From: Candidatus Hermodarchaeota archaeon
Lineage (GTDB): Archaea > Asgardarchaeota > Hermodarchaeia > Hermodarchaeales > Hermodarchaeaceae
Direction: 5' to 3'
Assembly: GCA_016839365.1 (NCBI GenBank)
Contig: JAEOUH010000067.1
Coordinates: 1-53,935 of the forward strand
DNA: 53,935 nt
Shown: positions 42,526-51,798 of the stretch, piece by piece
Layout of the letters: each line of letters begins with the position of its first letter
Numbering within the stretch: the first letter of the stretch is position 1
The notes under the pieces: generated by a model
What the model was told of the DNA's origin: nothing
What the model saw: only the letters and a program-made list of their open reading frames with translations
The model's database searches: none
Program-made: the position numbers and the translations under genes

Positions 42526-43201
42526 CCTTATTAGTCCAGATTTTGTTCCCAAGAGCGCTTTTCAGCTCCCACGCGGGTCACAGCTGCTCTTCATTGGCCC
42601 TCCTGGTGTGGTGAAAACTACTTTAGCTCTGCGTTATTTGGCTGATCGGATTAAAGCCAACGAACCCGCAGTTTTTGCTACCACCCTCTGGTCGCCTGGT
42701 CAAATTCGTCAGACTTTGAGTCGAATCAGTGAGAAAAACGTGGCCTCACAGCTTCAAATTGCCGACGGGGTTTCTTGTGTTACTGCCCAACATTCCTCTG
42801 AACCCTATTCATTTCAAAACCTCTATGACCTCAACACAATTAGCTTGCTTCTTCTTCAAGCCATTGCGGACCTTAAGAATGGTCACCTCTGCCTAGATAA
42901 TTTAACAACACTGATGACCTATTCGGCACCTCATTCAGTCATTAAATTTCTTCAAGTCCTCTGTGCTCGGGTCAAGGATCGTGGAGTAACGGGAATTTAT
43001 CTCATTGAGGAAGGTGTACATGCAAAAAATGTTGTAACGACATTGCGATTCTCTGTGGATGGGGTGGTAGAAATCTTTGATGAAGAAGAGAAAGACCAGC
43101 TAAAACACAAAATTCGGTTACTTCATCTACGAGGTGCTCAGGTCGACACTCGCTGGCTAATCTTTGATGAAACCAAGCCATTACAATGGGCTGAAGAATA
43201 A
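42518..43201 (+). CDS. KaiC/RecA-like protein B with degenerate P-loop
   Basis: The 227-residue protein shares the fold of the preceding gene, but its P-loop reads GPPGVVKT: the glycine before Lys-Thr is Val, which normally cripples phosphate binding. A Walker B-like CLDNLTTL and the ending LLHLRGAQVDTRWL are still KaiC-like. ATG 42518 is preceded by GGAGG and overlaps the end of ATPase A. A catalytic/non-catalytic pair is thus likely. Confidence 0.72.
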   Translation: MSDLISPDFVPKSAFQLPRGSQLLFIGPPGVVKTTLALRYLADRIKANEPAVFATTLWSPGQIRQTLSRISEKNVASQLQIADGVSCVTAQHSSEPYSFQNLYDLNTISLLLLQAIADLKNGHLCLDNLTTLMTYSAPHSVIKFLQVLCARVKDRGVTGIYLIEEGVHAKNVVTTLRFSVDGVVEIFDEEEKDQLKHKIRLLHLRGAQVDTRWLIFDETKPLQWAEE

Positions 43202-43262
43202 ACCAATGGTCTATTCTATATTGGGCTAGAACGAAATGAAGTGAAACCATAATTTGCCCACA

Positions 43263-44105
43263 TTAGGATTGAACCAGGTTTTCGGTATTACTTGTAAGCT
43301 TTTCAGTGGTTGATGATTTGACAACGTCGCCGTTCTTAGGTTTTGGCGGAAAGAGGTAGTAAATCATGTCTTCGAAGGTTTCAATGAAGCCTGGCACTAG
43401 GAAAATCGCCACAATACAAAGGACAAAAACTCCCACGACACCTAAAATGAAGCTCATAGGATAGTGAGCAAGTTCCCAAGGGAGAATACCCATGTAGACA
43501 AGCCAAATTTCGAAAACTACTCTTAAGACATTGGCTACAAACAGAAGAATAGTGACAACGGCAACGGCAAGCCCTTTCCGGGACCAGGTTCCACGCGGCA
43601 GTGGAAGAATTAGACCCATGAAGACTGCAATTACTTGAATGCCTGTACATTCACGAACAATTTGGTAATACTGGAATCCTATCACATAGACATAGACTAC
43701 TCCAAAAATCCAATCGACCAGAGCCACAGATGGAATTCCTATCCAGCTAAGTAATACAGCGGAGACAACCGCAGTTGGAATAGCAAGAAAGAAGGGTTGG
43801 GGCAGGAAATAAACTAAAAGGGTTATAGTGATAGCAATAATCAAGTACAGGATTAATGCCCTAGGAGTCGGTCGTTCCATGTCTTCTAATGAAGCCTCAG
43901 CACCCTTTTCTGGCTCATCTCGATTAGCTATCGGTTTTTCCGTTGTGATTGGGTTCACCGTCCTTGTTGCAGGAGGCGTAGCCTTCCTATTGAACTTGCA
44001 GTTTCTTGGCGAGATTTTAGTGCTTGCCGGGGTGTTTCTGTTTGCTTTTACCTTGATTTGCTGGTTAGCAGCACGCCGGCGCCGGAAATAGTAAGCGTGT
44101 AACAC
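43263..44105 (-). CDS. Archaeosortase/exosortase-family transpeptidase
   Basis: The protein has about seven transmembrane helices and the exosortase/archaeosortase catalytic triad at the expected places: Cys153 in VRECTGIQ, Arg195 in ANVLRVV and His214 in LAHYPMSF. Archaeosortases cut C-terminal PGF-type sorting signals of surface proteins and attach a lipid. No gene in this window shows a clear PGF-CTERM tail, so the substrates lie elsewhere. The start is uncertain. GTG 44105 has AGGA 6 nt upstream and gives a 75-residue hydrophilic extension. ATG 43880 (MERPTPRALI) gives a normal N-terminus and lets a convincing opposite-strand membrane ORF exist. Confidence 0.87.
   Translation of the reverse strand: MLHAYYFRRRRAANQQIKVKANRNTPASTKISPRNCKFNRKATPPATRTVNPITTEKPIANRDEPEKGAEASLEDMERPTPRALILYLIIAITITLLVYFLPQPFFLAIPTAVVSAVLLSWIGIPSVALVDWIFGVVYVYVIGFQYYQIVRECTGIQVIAVFMGLILPLPRGTWSRKGLAVAVVTILLFVANVLRVVFEIWLVYMGILPWELAHYPMSFILGVVGVFVLCIVAIFLVPGFIETFEDMIYYLFPPKPKNGDVVKSSTTEKLTSNTENLVQS
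43879..44091 (+). CDS. Possible two-TM membrane protein antisense to the archaeosortase N-terminus
   Basis: The 70-residue frame starts at ATG 43879 and encodes a polar start (MSSNEASAPFSGSS), two transmembrane segments (LAIGFSVVIGFTVLVAGG and FLGEILVLAGVFLFAFTLI) and a basic end (ARRRRK), a natural membrane-protein layout. It runs antisense to codons 5-76 of the longer archaeosortase frame, and its ATG overlaps the internal archaeosortase ATG at 43880. A codon-position purine bias favours the minus-strand reading, so this may be a shadow. Confidence 0.33.
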   Translation: MSSNEASAPFSGSSRLAIGFSVVIGFTVLVAGGVAFLLNLQFLGEILVLAGVFLFAFTLICWLAARRRRK

Positions 44106-44172
44106 ACCAGTTCCTTATTACACTTCGTTTTACACCATCATAATCACTTATTCTGTATTGTAAAACCTGTGA

Positions 44173-47100
44173 TCACGTCCACATTGGTAAGAGAAAAATG
44201 AATTTTGCACCTTGATCATGGGTATCTTTGACTCGGTCTTCGACCCAGATTCGACCTCCATATCGATCGATAATGCGCTGAACAAGTGTCAAACCAATAC
44301 CAGATCCCTGAGTCTTCGCACCCACCTTTTGGGTGTAGCGGGCAAAAATCCGTTCTTTCAGGTCATCAGGGATTCCTGGGCCATGATCACTGACCTCTAT
44401 CCTGAGGAAACGTTTATTGATGTCTGGATGGATTTTCACTTCAAGGTCGACTTTTTCGCTACGATCAAATTTCACGGCGTTATGTAGTAGATTATAAAAT
44501 AGATCCATAAGGAAGTCATCTGCTAAGACCTTGAATTCTTCGGGATGAATGTTGGTATCAACGAGGATGGTCTTTTTGGGAAAAGCTTGTTTAATTGCTT
44601 CCAAGGCTGAACGAAAGTCAGGTTCAATGTCGCGAACCTCCATAAGGATTTGAACCTCATCCATCCCTGAGAACTTCTTGACGCGTCCAATTAAAGCGGC
44701 ACTTCGCTCAACTTGCTCTAAGGACAATTGAAGTTGTGTGCGTAGCTTTTCAGGGAGTTCTGGGTTCATCAGCTGTAACTCTATTCCAGAGAGGATGGCT
44801 TGGTTGATATTGTTGAGGTCGTGAGCCATCAGGTCTGTGAAGAACTCTGATCGCGCTTTAGCCTCCCTCAGGGCTTGTTCGGCTTGTTTTCGTTCGGTGA
44901 TGTTACGAGCAACAATGATGTATCCTGATGGATTACCCTCGGCTCCAATGAGGAGTGATGCACTAATTTCCGCTGGAAAAGTCGAACCATCTTTTTGAAT
45001 AAGGGTGAAGAGAAGGGGAACCGACGGTCCATGCTCTCTGGTGTTTTTCAAAGTTTCAATGGCTCGATTTCGCTCATCGGGTACGATGAAATCAAAGCAA
45101 TTTTTGCCCCATAATTCAGCAGGTCTATTAAAACCTAACAATTGAACGGCACGTTCATTGACTAAGACAATCACTCCATCTGGATCCGTAAGCGTGATGG
45201 CATCAGGAGATGTTTCAACTAGTGATCGATACCGTGATTCAGATTCTCGCAGGGTTTGGTCAGCCCGCATACGTTCCGTGATGTCACGGCATACTCCTCG
45301 ATAACCGATTAGGTTTCTCTGCTTATCAAAGACTGGTCGACCACTGCCTTCCAGAATCACAATGTTGCCATCTCGGTGAACGAAGCGATCCACAAGATTC
45401 TTGAACGGTTTCTGCTTTTCAACCGTTTCAGTGAATATAACCTCACCATTTTCTAAACTCGTTGAATCCATATAATCGAAAAAGGATCTGCCAATGATTT
45501 GTCCAGCGGTATAGCCGAGCATGTCTTCAACCGCACTGTTTGAATAGACGAGTCTTCCTTCACGATCTATTTCCCATACCCAATCGGTAGTGTCCTCTAC
45601 GAGGGAGCGGAATTTTTCCTCTGAGGCGCGGAGACCCTCTTCAGCAATTTTTCGTTCAGTAATATCTTCTCCAGAACTTAGAATACCTGTGATATTTCCT
45701 TCCTCATCTTCTAGTAGAGTAGTATGCCAAAGAATCATCCGCTCGGTGCCTTGTTTAGTCTTGATAGGATTTTCAACATATTCGCTTAGCTGAAATGTTC
45801 CCGCCATAGCCCGATCAAACCGATCTTTCATTTCCTCACGAAGTTTTTCAGGGATACACAAATCGAAGTAGTTCTGCTCTATCATTTCATCTTCTGAGTA
45901 CCCGAATATCTCGAGGGTCTTTTGATTAACTAGAGTGATATTCCCTCTAGTATCAATTGTAATGAACATAACCCCTGCCATGTCCAGATACCGTTGAGCC
46001 CAATCCCTTTCTAACCGGATGGCTTCTTCGATCATTTTTCGCTCATCAATATCCATGATCGTTACTTGCGTAGCAAGTTTACCTTGGTATTCAATAATAG
46101 ATAATGAAAGTTCAAACCAACGTTCGGTACCATCCTTTTGAATTCCTCGCAACTCCATGCTGGATGAAACCGGTTCGCCATGAATGATTTTCTGCAAATG
46201 TTCCAATGGAACATTCCTATCATCTGAATGAATGATATCAAATATCTGCCACGGACCAAAAGCTAAGATTTCCTCTTCATTGTAACCACTAATTCGAAGA
46301 AACGCTGCGTTGGCGAATATGACCTTTCCATTTTGGATGATAAGTAAACCTTGAATTGATTGATCAACAAGTTTGTGATATGCTTCTTCGACCTTTGTTC
46401 GCTCTGTGATGTCACGAGTGACCTCAACACAACCTACTAAATTATCACTCTCATCATAAAGCGGATATCCACGCACATGCCATACGCGACCGTCAGGTGT
46501 ACGCATCTCATGTTCTTGAAAAGAACCAGTTTCACTAGCCAGAACAATAGGGCAGTCAAAGCATGGTGTATCCCGCTGATTCCACACTTCGTAGCAGTGT
46601 TTACCAATGATTTTCTCTACCGTGCTATTCACCGATTCAGCAGCAGCACGGTTAGCCCAAATGATGCGGTTCTCCAGATCTTGAAATATAACGTGTTCTG
46701 AAATACTGTCCAGAATCACAGATTTTTCCTCTTCTGATTTTTTCAATGCATTTTGGCTTTGCTTGAGTTCATCTTGCTTTTGACGTAGCTCAGTAATATC
46801 TTGCTGAATCGAAATGGAATAGGCCAAGGAGTCATCAGGCTTACGAATAGCGTTCGCACTTAAGAGAACGATGCGCTGCTCACCAGTTTTGGTTTGGATA
46901 ATGAGTTCTTCATCAGTAATTGTACCCTCTTTCTTCCATGAAATAAACAGATCTTTGACCTTCTCCTCGCATTCTGGCGCGTAGATAGTCCGAATGTGTT
47001 TACCTATTAACTCTGTTCGTGTGTAACCTAACACCTTGAGAGCAGCTTTGTTGATGTCCAAGATGATTCCCTGAGGTGAAACCATATAACAGTAGAGGGG

Positions 47101-47178
47101 GGCATTTTCAAAAAAGAGTCGAAACCGTGGTTCGTCGTCACCGTTGATGATATTGTAGTCTCGCTCATGTGAAGACAT
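44173..47178 (-). CDS. Soluble multi-PAS sensor histidine kinase
   Basis: The 1001-residue protein has six PAS/PAC units (about 18-132, 150-265, 266-388, 390-512, 515-640 and 645-765), each ending in DITER-type linkers, and a kinase core. The phospho-acceptor His786 is in LMAHDLNNINQ, the N box in LLHNAVKF (Asn900), then DHGPGIPDDLKERIF and GSGIGLTLV. There is no transmembrane segment, so it senses intracellular signals. PAS2 carries a CFDC cysteine pair (redox or metal) and other PAS units could bind haem or flavin; ligands are unknown. It has no attached receiver; the free receiver at 38409-38789 may be its partner. Confidence 0.93.
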   Translation of the reverse strand: MSSHERDYNIINGDDEPRFRLFFENAPLYCYMVSPQGIILDINKAALKVLGYTRTELIGKHIRTIYAPECEEKVKDLFISWKKEGTITDEELIIQTKTGEQRIVLLSANAIRKPDDSLAYSISIQQDITELRQKQDELKQSQNALKKSEEEKSVILDSISEHVIFQDLENRIIWANRAAAESVNSTVEKIIGKHCYEVWNQRDTPCFDCPIVLASETGSFQEHEMRTPDGRVWHVRGYPLYDESDNLVGCVEVTRDITERTKVEEAYHKLVDQSIQGLLIIQNGKVIFANAAFLRISGYNEEEILAFGPWQIFDIIHSDDRNVPLEHLQKIIHGEPVSSSMELRGIQKDGTERWFELSLSIIEYQGKLATQVTIMDIDERKMIEEAIRLERDWAQRYLDMAGVMFITIDTRGNITLVNQKTLEIFGYSEDEMIEQNYFDLCIPEKLREEMKDRFDRAMAGTFQLSEYVENPIKTKQGTERMILWHTTLLEDEEGNITGILSSGEDITERKIAEEGLRASEEKFRSLVEDTTDWVWEIDREGRLVYSNSAVEDMLGYTAGQIIGRSFFDYMDSTSLENGEVIFTETVEKQKPFKNLVDRFVHRDGNIVILEGSGRPVFDKQRNLIGYRGVCRDITERMRADQTLRESESRYRSLVETSPDAITLTDPDGVIVLVNERAVQLLGFNRPAELWGKNCFDFIVPDERNRAIETLKNTREHGPSVPLLFTLIQKDGSTFPAEISASLLIGAEGNPSGYIIVARNITERKQAEQALREAKARSEFFTDLMAHDLNNINQAILSGIELQLMNPELPEKLRTQLQLSLEQVERSAALIGRVKKFSGMDEVQILMEVRDIEPDFRSALEAIKQAFPKKTILVDTNIHPEEFKVLADDFLMDLFYNLLHNAVKFDRSEKVDLEVKIHPDINKRFLRIEVSDHGPGIPDDLKERIFARYTQKVGAKTQGSGIGLTLVQRIIDRYGGRIWVEDRVKDTHDQGAKFIFLLPMWT

Positions 47179-47381
47179 ATTAGTGCACGCAGATGTCTTT
47201 CTTTGGTCCCCTGAGTCAAGTGACTAAAGAACTCTCTGACAAAAGACAGTACATATCTGTTTCGGGTTTCGGAGAAAAAAACATTGAAAGCTGCGTGAAT
47301 CACACCTAAATCTCCCAAAGTTTTAAATATTGTACGATAAAGCACGCAAAAGTTAGCATCTAATTATTGCCATCCTCGCGA

Positions 47382-47585
47382 CTAATCACCATCCTTGGTG
47401 TCTCTCTCCTTTTTCTTCCACCATCTGTTTCGATAATTGAAGTATCCCCATCCAACTGCCGTGGATATCATCGCAATGGAGACGGCATACCAGTAGAACT
47501 GAAAGCTCCATAACAAGACTGCTACACACATTGTGGTGACATACAACACAATGGCAACGAAATCTTTCTTTAACATCTTTTTCAC
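47382..47585 (-). CDS. Small two-TM membrane protein
   Basis: The 67-residue protein has a basic start (MKKMLKKDF), two transmembrane segments (about 9-29 and 33-52) and a strongly charged end (NRWWKKKERDTKDGD). It is a small inner-membrane protein of unknown role. The promoter region shared with the acetyl-CoA synthetase contains the TATTTCACTGTAATATT element. Confidence 0.58.
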   Translation of the reverse strand: MKKMLKKDFVAIVLYVTTMCVAVLLWSFQFYWYAVSIAMISTAVGWGYFNYRNRWWKKKERDTKDGD

Positions 47586-47613
47586 ATTAGACCCATCATG
47601 GATGTTTTTAGTT

Positions 47614-47670
47614 TCCTGTGTAATATTTCACTGTAATATTTTGTATCCTGTGTGACGGTAAATTTTAAAT
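47614..47670 (+). promoter_or_regulatory. Divergent promoter region with nested repeats
   Basis: TCCTGTGT occurs at 47614-47621 and 47646-47653, and TGTAATATTT at 47619-47628 and 47632-47641. TATTTCACTGTAATATT (47624-47640) closely matches the palindrome TATTTCATTGTGAAATATT in front of the gene at 51799. A TATA-like ATTTTAAAT follows at 47662-47670, upstream of the acetyl-CoA synthetase. Shared regulation is inferred. Confidence 0.45.
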
Positions 47671-47790
47671 AGCGCTTTCTGTGACCGGAACGCGTTCCCT
47701 TGTAAAGACACGAATCAGAAGTTCTGAGGGGACAGAGAGTTGAAGACTTGAAAGCAATACGCTTGCTAGTTAAGACGCCGGTGACAAGCC

Positions 47791-49755
47791 TTGAGTAAGA
47801 TTGAGATTACATCAACTGAAGCTCGGAAATTCCCCCCTTCGAAGGCCTTCAGTAAACAGGCATTCATTAGGAACATGGAGGAATTAAGAGAACTTTATCA
47901 AGAATCCATCAAGGACCCTCCAGCATTTTGGGCTAAACAGGCTGAAAACCTTGATTGGTTCGAAAAATGGCCAGGTCCTGTGCATACATGGGATCCTACT
48001 GAAGCCCGACATACCTGGTTCAAAGGCGGGAAACTCAATGCTGCTTATAACTGCTTGGACCGCCATGTCAAAACAGAGCTAAAGGATAAAATCGCAATCA
48101 TCTGGGAAGGCGATGACCCGAACCAGAACAAAACCTACACCTATCAACAGTTGCATGAAGAAGTGAGTAAATTCGCGAATGTCCTTAAGAAGCTCGGGTA
48201 TAAGAAGGGCGACCGTCTTGCCATTTACCTGCCCATGATCCCGGAGCTCGCAATTGCCATGTTGGCCTGTGCACGATTAGGAATCATTCACAGCATTGTA
48301 TTTGGTGGATTCAGCGCCGATAGCCTAAAAGACCGCATTCTAGATGCTGACTGCACAGGGATCGTTACAAGTGATGGCAGCTATCGTGGTGGAAAGACCA
48401 TCCCTTTGAAAACAAATGCTGATGAAGCTCTCAAAAAGTGTCCCAGGGTCAAACATAGTATCGTGGTCAAACGGACTGGCATCGATGTTGAGATGAAAAA
48501 GAAACGCGACCTATGGTGGCATGAACTGATGGAAGATTCTGCCGCACAAGGTGAATGCCCTGCCGAACCCATGGACGCGGAAGATCCCCTTTTCATCCTC
48601 TACACCAGTGGATCAACTGGTAAGCCCAAAGGGGTGCTCCACACTACAGGTGGATATTTGACTTACAACATGACTACCTTCAAGTACATCTTCGACTACC
48701 ACCCAGAGGATATCTACTGGTGCACCGCTGACATCGGATGGATTACTGGGCATAGCTACATCGTCTATGGACCGCTAGCCGCCGGCGCAACATCCGTCAT
48801 GTTTGAAGGCATCCCAACCTATCCCGAACCCGATCGTTTCTGGGCTATTGTCGAAAAATACAAGATTAACCAATTTTATACTGCCCCAACAGCCATCCGG
48901 GCTATCATGCGCAATGGCGACGAATGGGTGAACAAGCATGACCTCAGCAGCATCAAACTGCTGGGTACTGTTGGTGAGCCAATCAATCCTGAGGCATGGC
49001 TTTGGTACTACAAAGTCGTTGGTAAAGGCAAAGCCCCTATTGTTGACACATACTGGCAAACCGAAACCGGTGGAGTGGTCATCACACCCATCCCTGGGGC
49101 TGTTGAACTTAAACCCGGATCAGCGACCCTGCCCTTCTTAGGTATCGAAGCTATGATTGTCGATGAATCCGGTCAAGAAGTCGGCACCAACGAGGGTGGC
49201 TATCTTGTCATTAAGAAACCTTGGCCAGGTCTAATGCGGACGGTCTATGGTGATCATCAACGCTTCGTTGACACCTATTTCAAGACCTTCCCACCTTACT
49301 ATATGACAGGCGATGGAGCGCGTAAAGATGAAGATGGTTATTTCTGGGTCGTTGGTCGAATTGATGACGTTGTCAATGTATCCGGACATCGCATGGGTAC
49401 CGCGGAAATCGAATCTGCCCTCGTTTCACATCAATCCGTTGCTGAAGCAGCCGTTGTTGGGTTCCCGCATGACATCAAGGGCCAAGCACTCTACTGCTTC
49501 GTCACTCTCAAGATGGGTTATGAGAAGACCGATGATCTCCGAACTGAACTCCGTGGACATGTCCGCAAAGAAATTGGTCCGATTGCCACACCTGATAAAA
49601 TCCAGTTCGCCGATGCACTACCCAAAACCCGAAGCGGCAAAATCATGCGCCGCATCCTGAAGAAAATCGCCGCTGGCGAAACAAAGGATTTAGGTGACAC
49701 AACCACCCTAGCAGACCCATCAGTCGTGGAAAAACTGATCAACGAGCGAGTTTAG
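47791..49755 (+). CDS. acs: Acetyl-CoA synthetase (AMP-forming)
   Basis: The 654-residue protein is a full-length AMP-forming acetyl-CoA synthetase: ATP motif [11 protein letters not shown] (about 268), [24 protein letters not shown], the hinge region with [14 protein letters not shown], and the C-terminal Lys617 in RSGKIMRR that is acetylated in bacterial homologues. It activates acetate to acetyl-CoA via acetyl-AMP. TTG 47791 is chosen because GGTGA lies 6 nt upstream. Codons end mainly in C, unlike the neighbouring genes, which fits high expression. The acyl pocket has not been compared in detail, so propionate use cannot be excluded. Confidence 0.93.
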   Translation: MSKIEITSTEARKFPPSKAFSKQAFIRNMEELRELYQESIKDPPAFWAKQAENLDWFEKWPGPVHTWDPTEARHTWFKGGKLNAAYNCLDRHVKTELKDKIAIIWEGDDPNQNKTYTYQQLHEEVSKFANVLKKLGYKKGDRLAIYLPMIPELAIAMLACARLGIIHSIVFGGFSADSLKDRILDADCTGIVTSDGSYRGGKTIPLKTNADEALKKCPRVKHSIVVKRTGIDVEMKKKRDLWWHELMEDSAAQGECPAEPMDAEDPLFILYTSGSTGKPKGVLHTTGGYLTYNMTTFKYIFDYHPEDIYWCTADIGWITGHSYIVYGPLAAGATSVMFEGIPTYPEPDRFWAIVEKYKINQFYTAPTAIRAIMRNGDEWVNKHDLSSIKLLGTVGEPINPEAWLWYYKVVGKGKAPIVDTYWQTETGGVVITPIPGAVELKPGSATLPFLGIEAMIVDESGQEVGTNEGGYLVIKKPWPGLMRTVYGDHQRFVDTYFKTFPPYYMTGDGARKDEDGYFWVVGRIDDVVNVSGHRMGTAEIESALVSHQSVAEAAVVGFPHDIKGQALYCFVTLKMGYEKTDDLRTELRGHVRKEIGPIATPDKIQFADALPKTRSGKIMRRILKKIAAGETKDLGDTTTLADPSVVEKLINERV

Positions 49756-50016
49756 TAAGTCATCGGAGACAGCGAAATCCTCTGACTCTTTCTTTCTATA
49801 CTCTACAGGTTAACTAACGGAAGCTAGGTATATGTAAAGAGTTAGATTACTGGCTTTAATTGGTACTCAGTAAACTATTTTCCGAACTTGCCGGTTCCTA
49901 AGAGATTATAGCAGTCTTCGTTAGAATGGGTCATCAATGTGTTTACAACAATCTGAGAAACCCTTTAAATAAGAAATCCATAGGAATCAAAAATTGAGTT
50001 TCGCTAGGTGGTTTTT

Positions 50017-51687
50017 TTGACAAGCGATGTGCTAGAAAACGATAGCAAAGAAGGAATTAGCAATGACGTTTTTTATACTGTCTTAAAAAGCCAAGCCGTG
50101 CTTTGGCTTTTATCCTTTAATGGCTGGGATAAAAAGGAAAAAAAGAATCGCAATTCAAGTTTTCTCCTCTTAGGCATGACGAGCCTGTTATGGTTTCTCT
50201 TTCGTACAGGAACCAAACCAACACGAGCCCTATATCCGTGTCAACGTGCAGCGCTTGAAACAGTGTCGATGTCAGCACAAGCGTTTCTGCCAGCTGCATT
50301 AACCTCGCTTTTTGTTGGATTCTCCTTTCGATCAATGCGACTCTCCATGGACAAGATGAAAGCGGGTATCAAACGCTATTGGAAGCCCATTCTTGCCCTT
50401 GTGATCATATTACCGACTGCTGGCTTTGGCATCGCATTTCTCTGGAATTCCATGCAGCCGTCTGGGAATGATGTCCTTCTCACTCTGACCCCTCAGGTTG
50501 CCACCACGTCACCTGCCTCTGATATTTATGTGCTTCAAGGAAGGACTTTCGCAACCATCCCTAATCTCATTAACCTCATGGGCACCCAAGGTCTGGCTTT
50601 CTATCAATCGGATACAACGGGGGCAAACCAAGGACCTACAGGGCTCATTGCATCTAATGATGTGGTGTTAATCAAAGTCAACAGTCAATGGGCCTACCGA
50701 GGTGGCACTAACACCGACTTGCTACGTCAACTCATCCAAGCCCTTATTGATCATCCCGATGGATTCGAAGGCGAAATAGTGGTTGCGGATAATGGTCAAG
50801 GTTTCGGAAACCTGGATTGGGCTGAAAATAATGCAGAAGATCGAAGTCAATCCTTTACTGATGTTGTTGCGAGTTTTGCAACTGATTATGCTGTCAACGT
50901 GTATGACTGGCAATCAATTCGTCCAACAGAAGTCGATGAGTACTCCGATGGAGATATGAACGACGGCTACATTCGAGCATCCGTATTAGACGTCGATACC
51001 GGCATCCGAGTGACCTATCCCAAGTTCCAAACAACGGACGGAACCTATGTCAGCTTCAAACATGGAATCTGGAACGGTACTGCCTATGAGAACCGTCTTA
51101 AAGTGATTAACTTCCCCATTCTCAAATCCCACCAACGCTATGGGGTTACGGGAGCTACGAAACACTACATGGGCGTGCAATCAGAAGGACAAGCTAATCC
51201 AGGTGGACTTGGAAACGGCCATTATGCCATCGCTGATGGAGGAATGGGCACCCTTCTTTCTGAAACGCGCTATCCAGTCCTTAATATTCTGGACGCAATC
51301 TGGATTAACGCAAATCCCTATCCTGAATCGACATGTGGACCTAGGACTACATATGAAGCGGCCACACGCGTCAACGTCCTCATGGCAAGCACTGATCCAA
51401 TCGCATTAGATTATTGGGCGGCAAAACATGTGCTAATGCAAGCAGCTGAATTGATTGGCTACACTAACCTCTATACCATGGATCCCGACAGCGATATACG
51501 TGGATCCCTTACCGAGGCCTTTGGAGTCTGGCTCCCCCTTACGGAAGCCGAACTCATTCGAAACGGATACACTGTCACCTGTGATGAATCAAGAATGAAC
51601 GTATACATTACCCAGCCCCTATCTATTCCCATCGACATTCCTTCATTATCTATGTTTCTCAAAGAAGAAGTCCATAGAATTGATTAG
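50017..51687 (+). CDS. Membrane-anchored DUF362-domain protein
   Basis: The 556-residue protein has two N-terminal hydrophobic segments (about 47-62 and 85-105, with the conserved PTRALYPCQRAALET motif between them), a third transmembrane segment near 125-145, then an extracytoplasmic DUF362 domain (about 190-540) with the DVVLIKVN, NFPILKSHQRYGVTGATKHYMG and STDPIALDYWAAKH landmarks. DUF362 proteins are often ferredoxin-fused; no Cys cluster is present here. TTG 50017 has AGGTGG 5 nt upstream and TATA-like TTTAAATA lies at about 49963-49970. Function unknown; the surface location is inferred. Confidence 0.78.
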   Translation: MTSDVLENDSKEGISNDVFYTVLKSQAVLWLLSFNGWDKKEKKNRNSSFLLLGMTSLLWFLFRTGTKPTRALYPCQRAALETVSMSAQAFLPAALTSLFVGFSFRSMRLSMDKMKAGIKRYWKPILALVIILPTAGFGIAFLWNSMQPSGNDVLLTLTPQVATTSPASDIYVLQGRTFATIPNLINLMGTQGLAFYQSDTTGANQGPTGLIASNDVVLIKVNSQWAYRGGTNTDLLRQLIQALIDHPDGFEGEIVVADNGQGFGNLDWAENNAEDRSQSFTDVVASFATDYAVNVYDWQSIRPTEVDEYSDGDMNDGYIRASVLDVDTGIRVTYPKFQTTDGTYVSFKHGIWNGTAYENRLKVINFPILKSHQRYGVTGATKHYMGVQSEGQANPGGLGNGHYAIADGGMGTLLSETRYPVLNILDAIWINANPYPESTCGPRTTYEAATRVNVLMASTDPIALDYWAAKHVLMQAAELIGYTNLYTMDPDSDIRGSLTEAFGVWLPLTEAELIRNGYTVTCDESRMNVYITQPLSIPIDIPSLSMFLKEEVHRID

Positions 51688-51755
51688 ACAAGAACGTAGG
51701 GATATAACCAGTCAGCAAAGCTGAAATCACAGCTCGCTAGTAGTGCGATTTATAG

Positions 51756-51774
51756 TATTTCATTGTGAAATATT
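51756..51774 (+). promoter_or_regulatory. Palindrome between TATA box and start of the VOC-like gene
   Basis: TATTTCATTGTGAAATATT contains the perfect inverted repeat TATTTCA-TTG-TGAAATA (51756-51772). It follows the TATA-like TTTATAGT (about 51749-51756), where a repressor would block transcription of the gene starting at 51799. A near copy stands in the acs promoter region. Confidence 0.5.
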
Positions 51775-51798
51775 GGTATTCTAGTGTAGGCGATACTT

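Noticed and set aside
43263..44105. CAAX protease or rhomboid for the multi-TM protein
   Set aside because: Cys, Arg and His stand in the exosortase order and spacing, and no EExxxR or GxSG motif is present.
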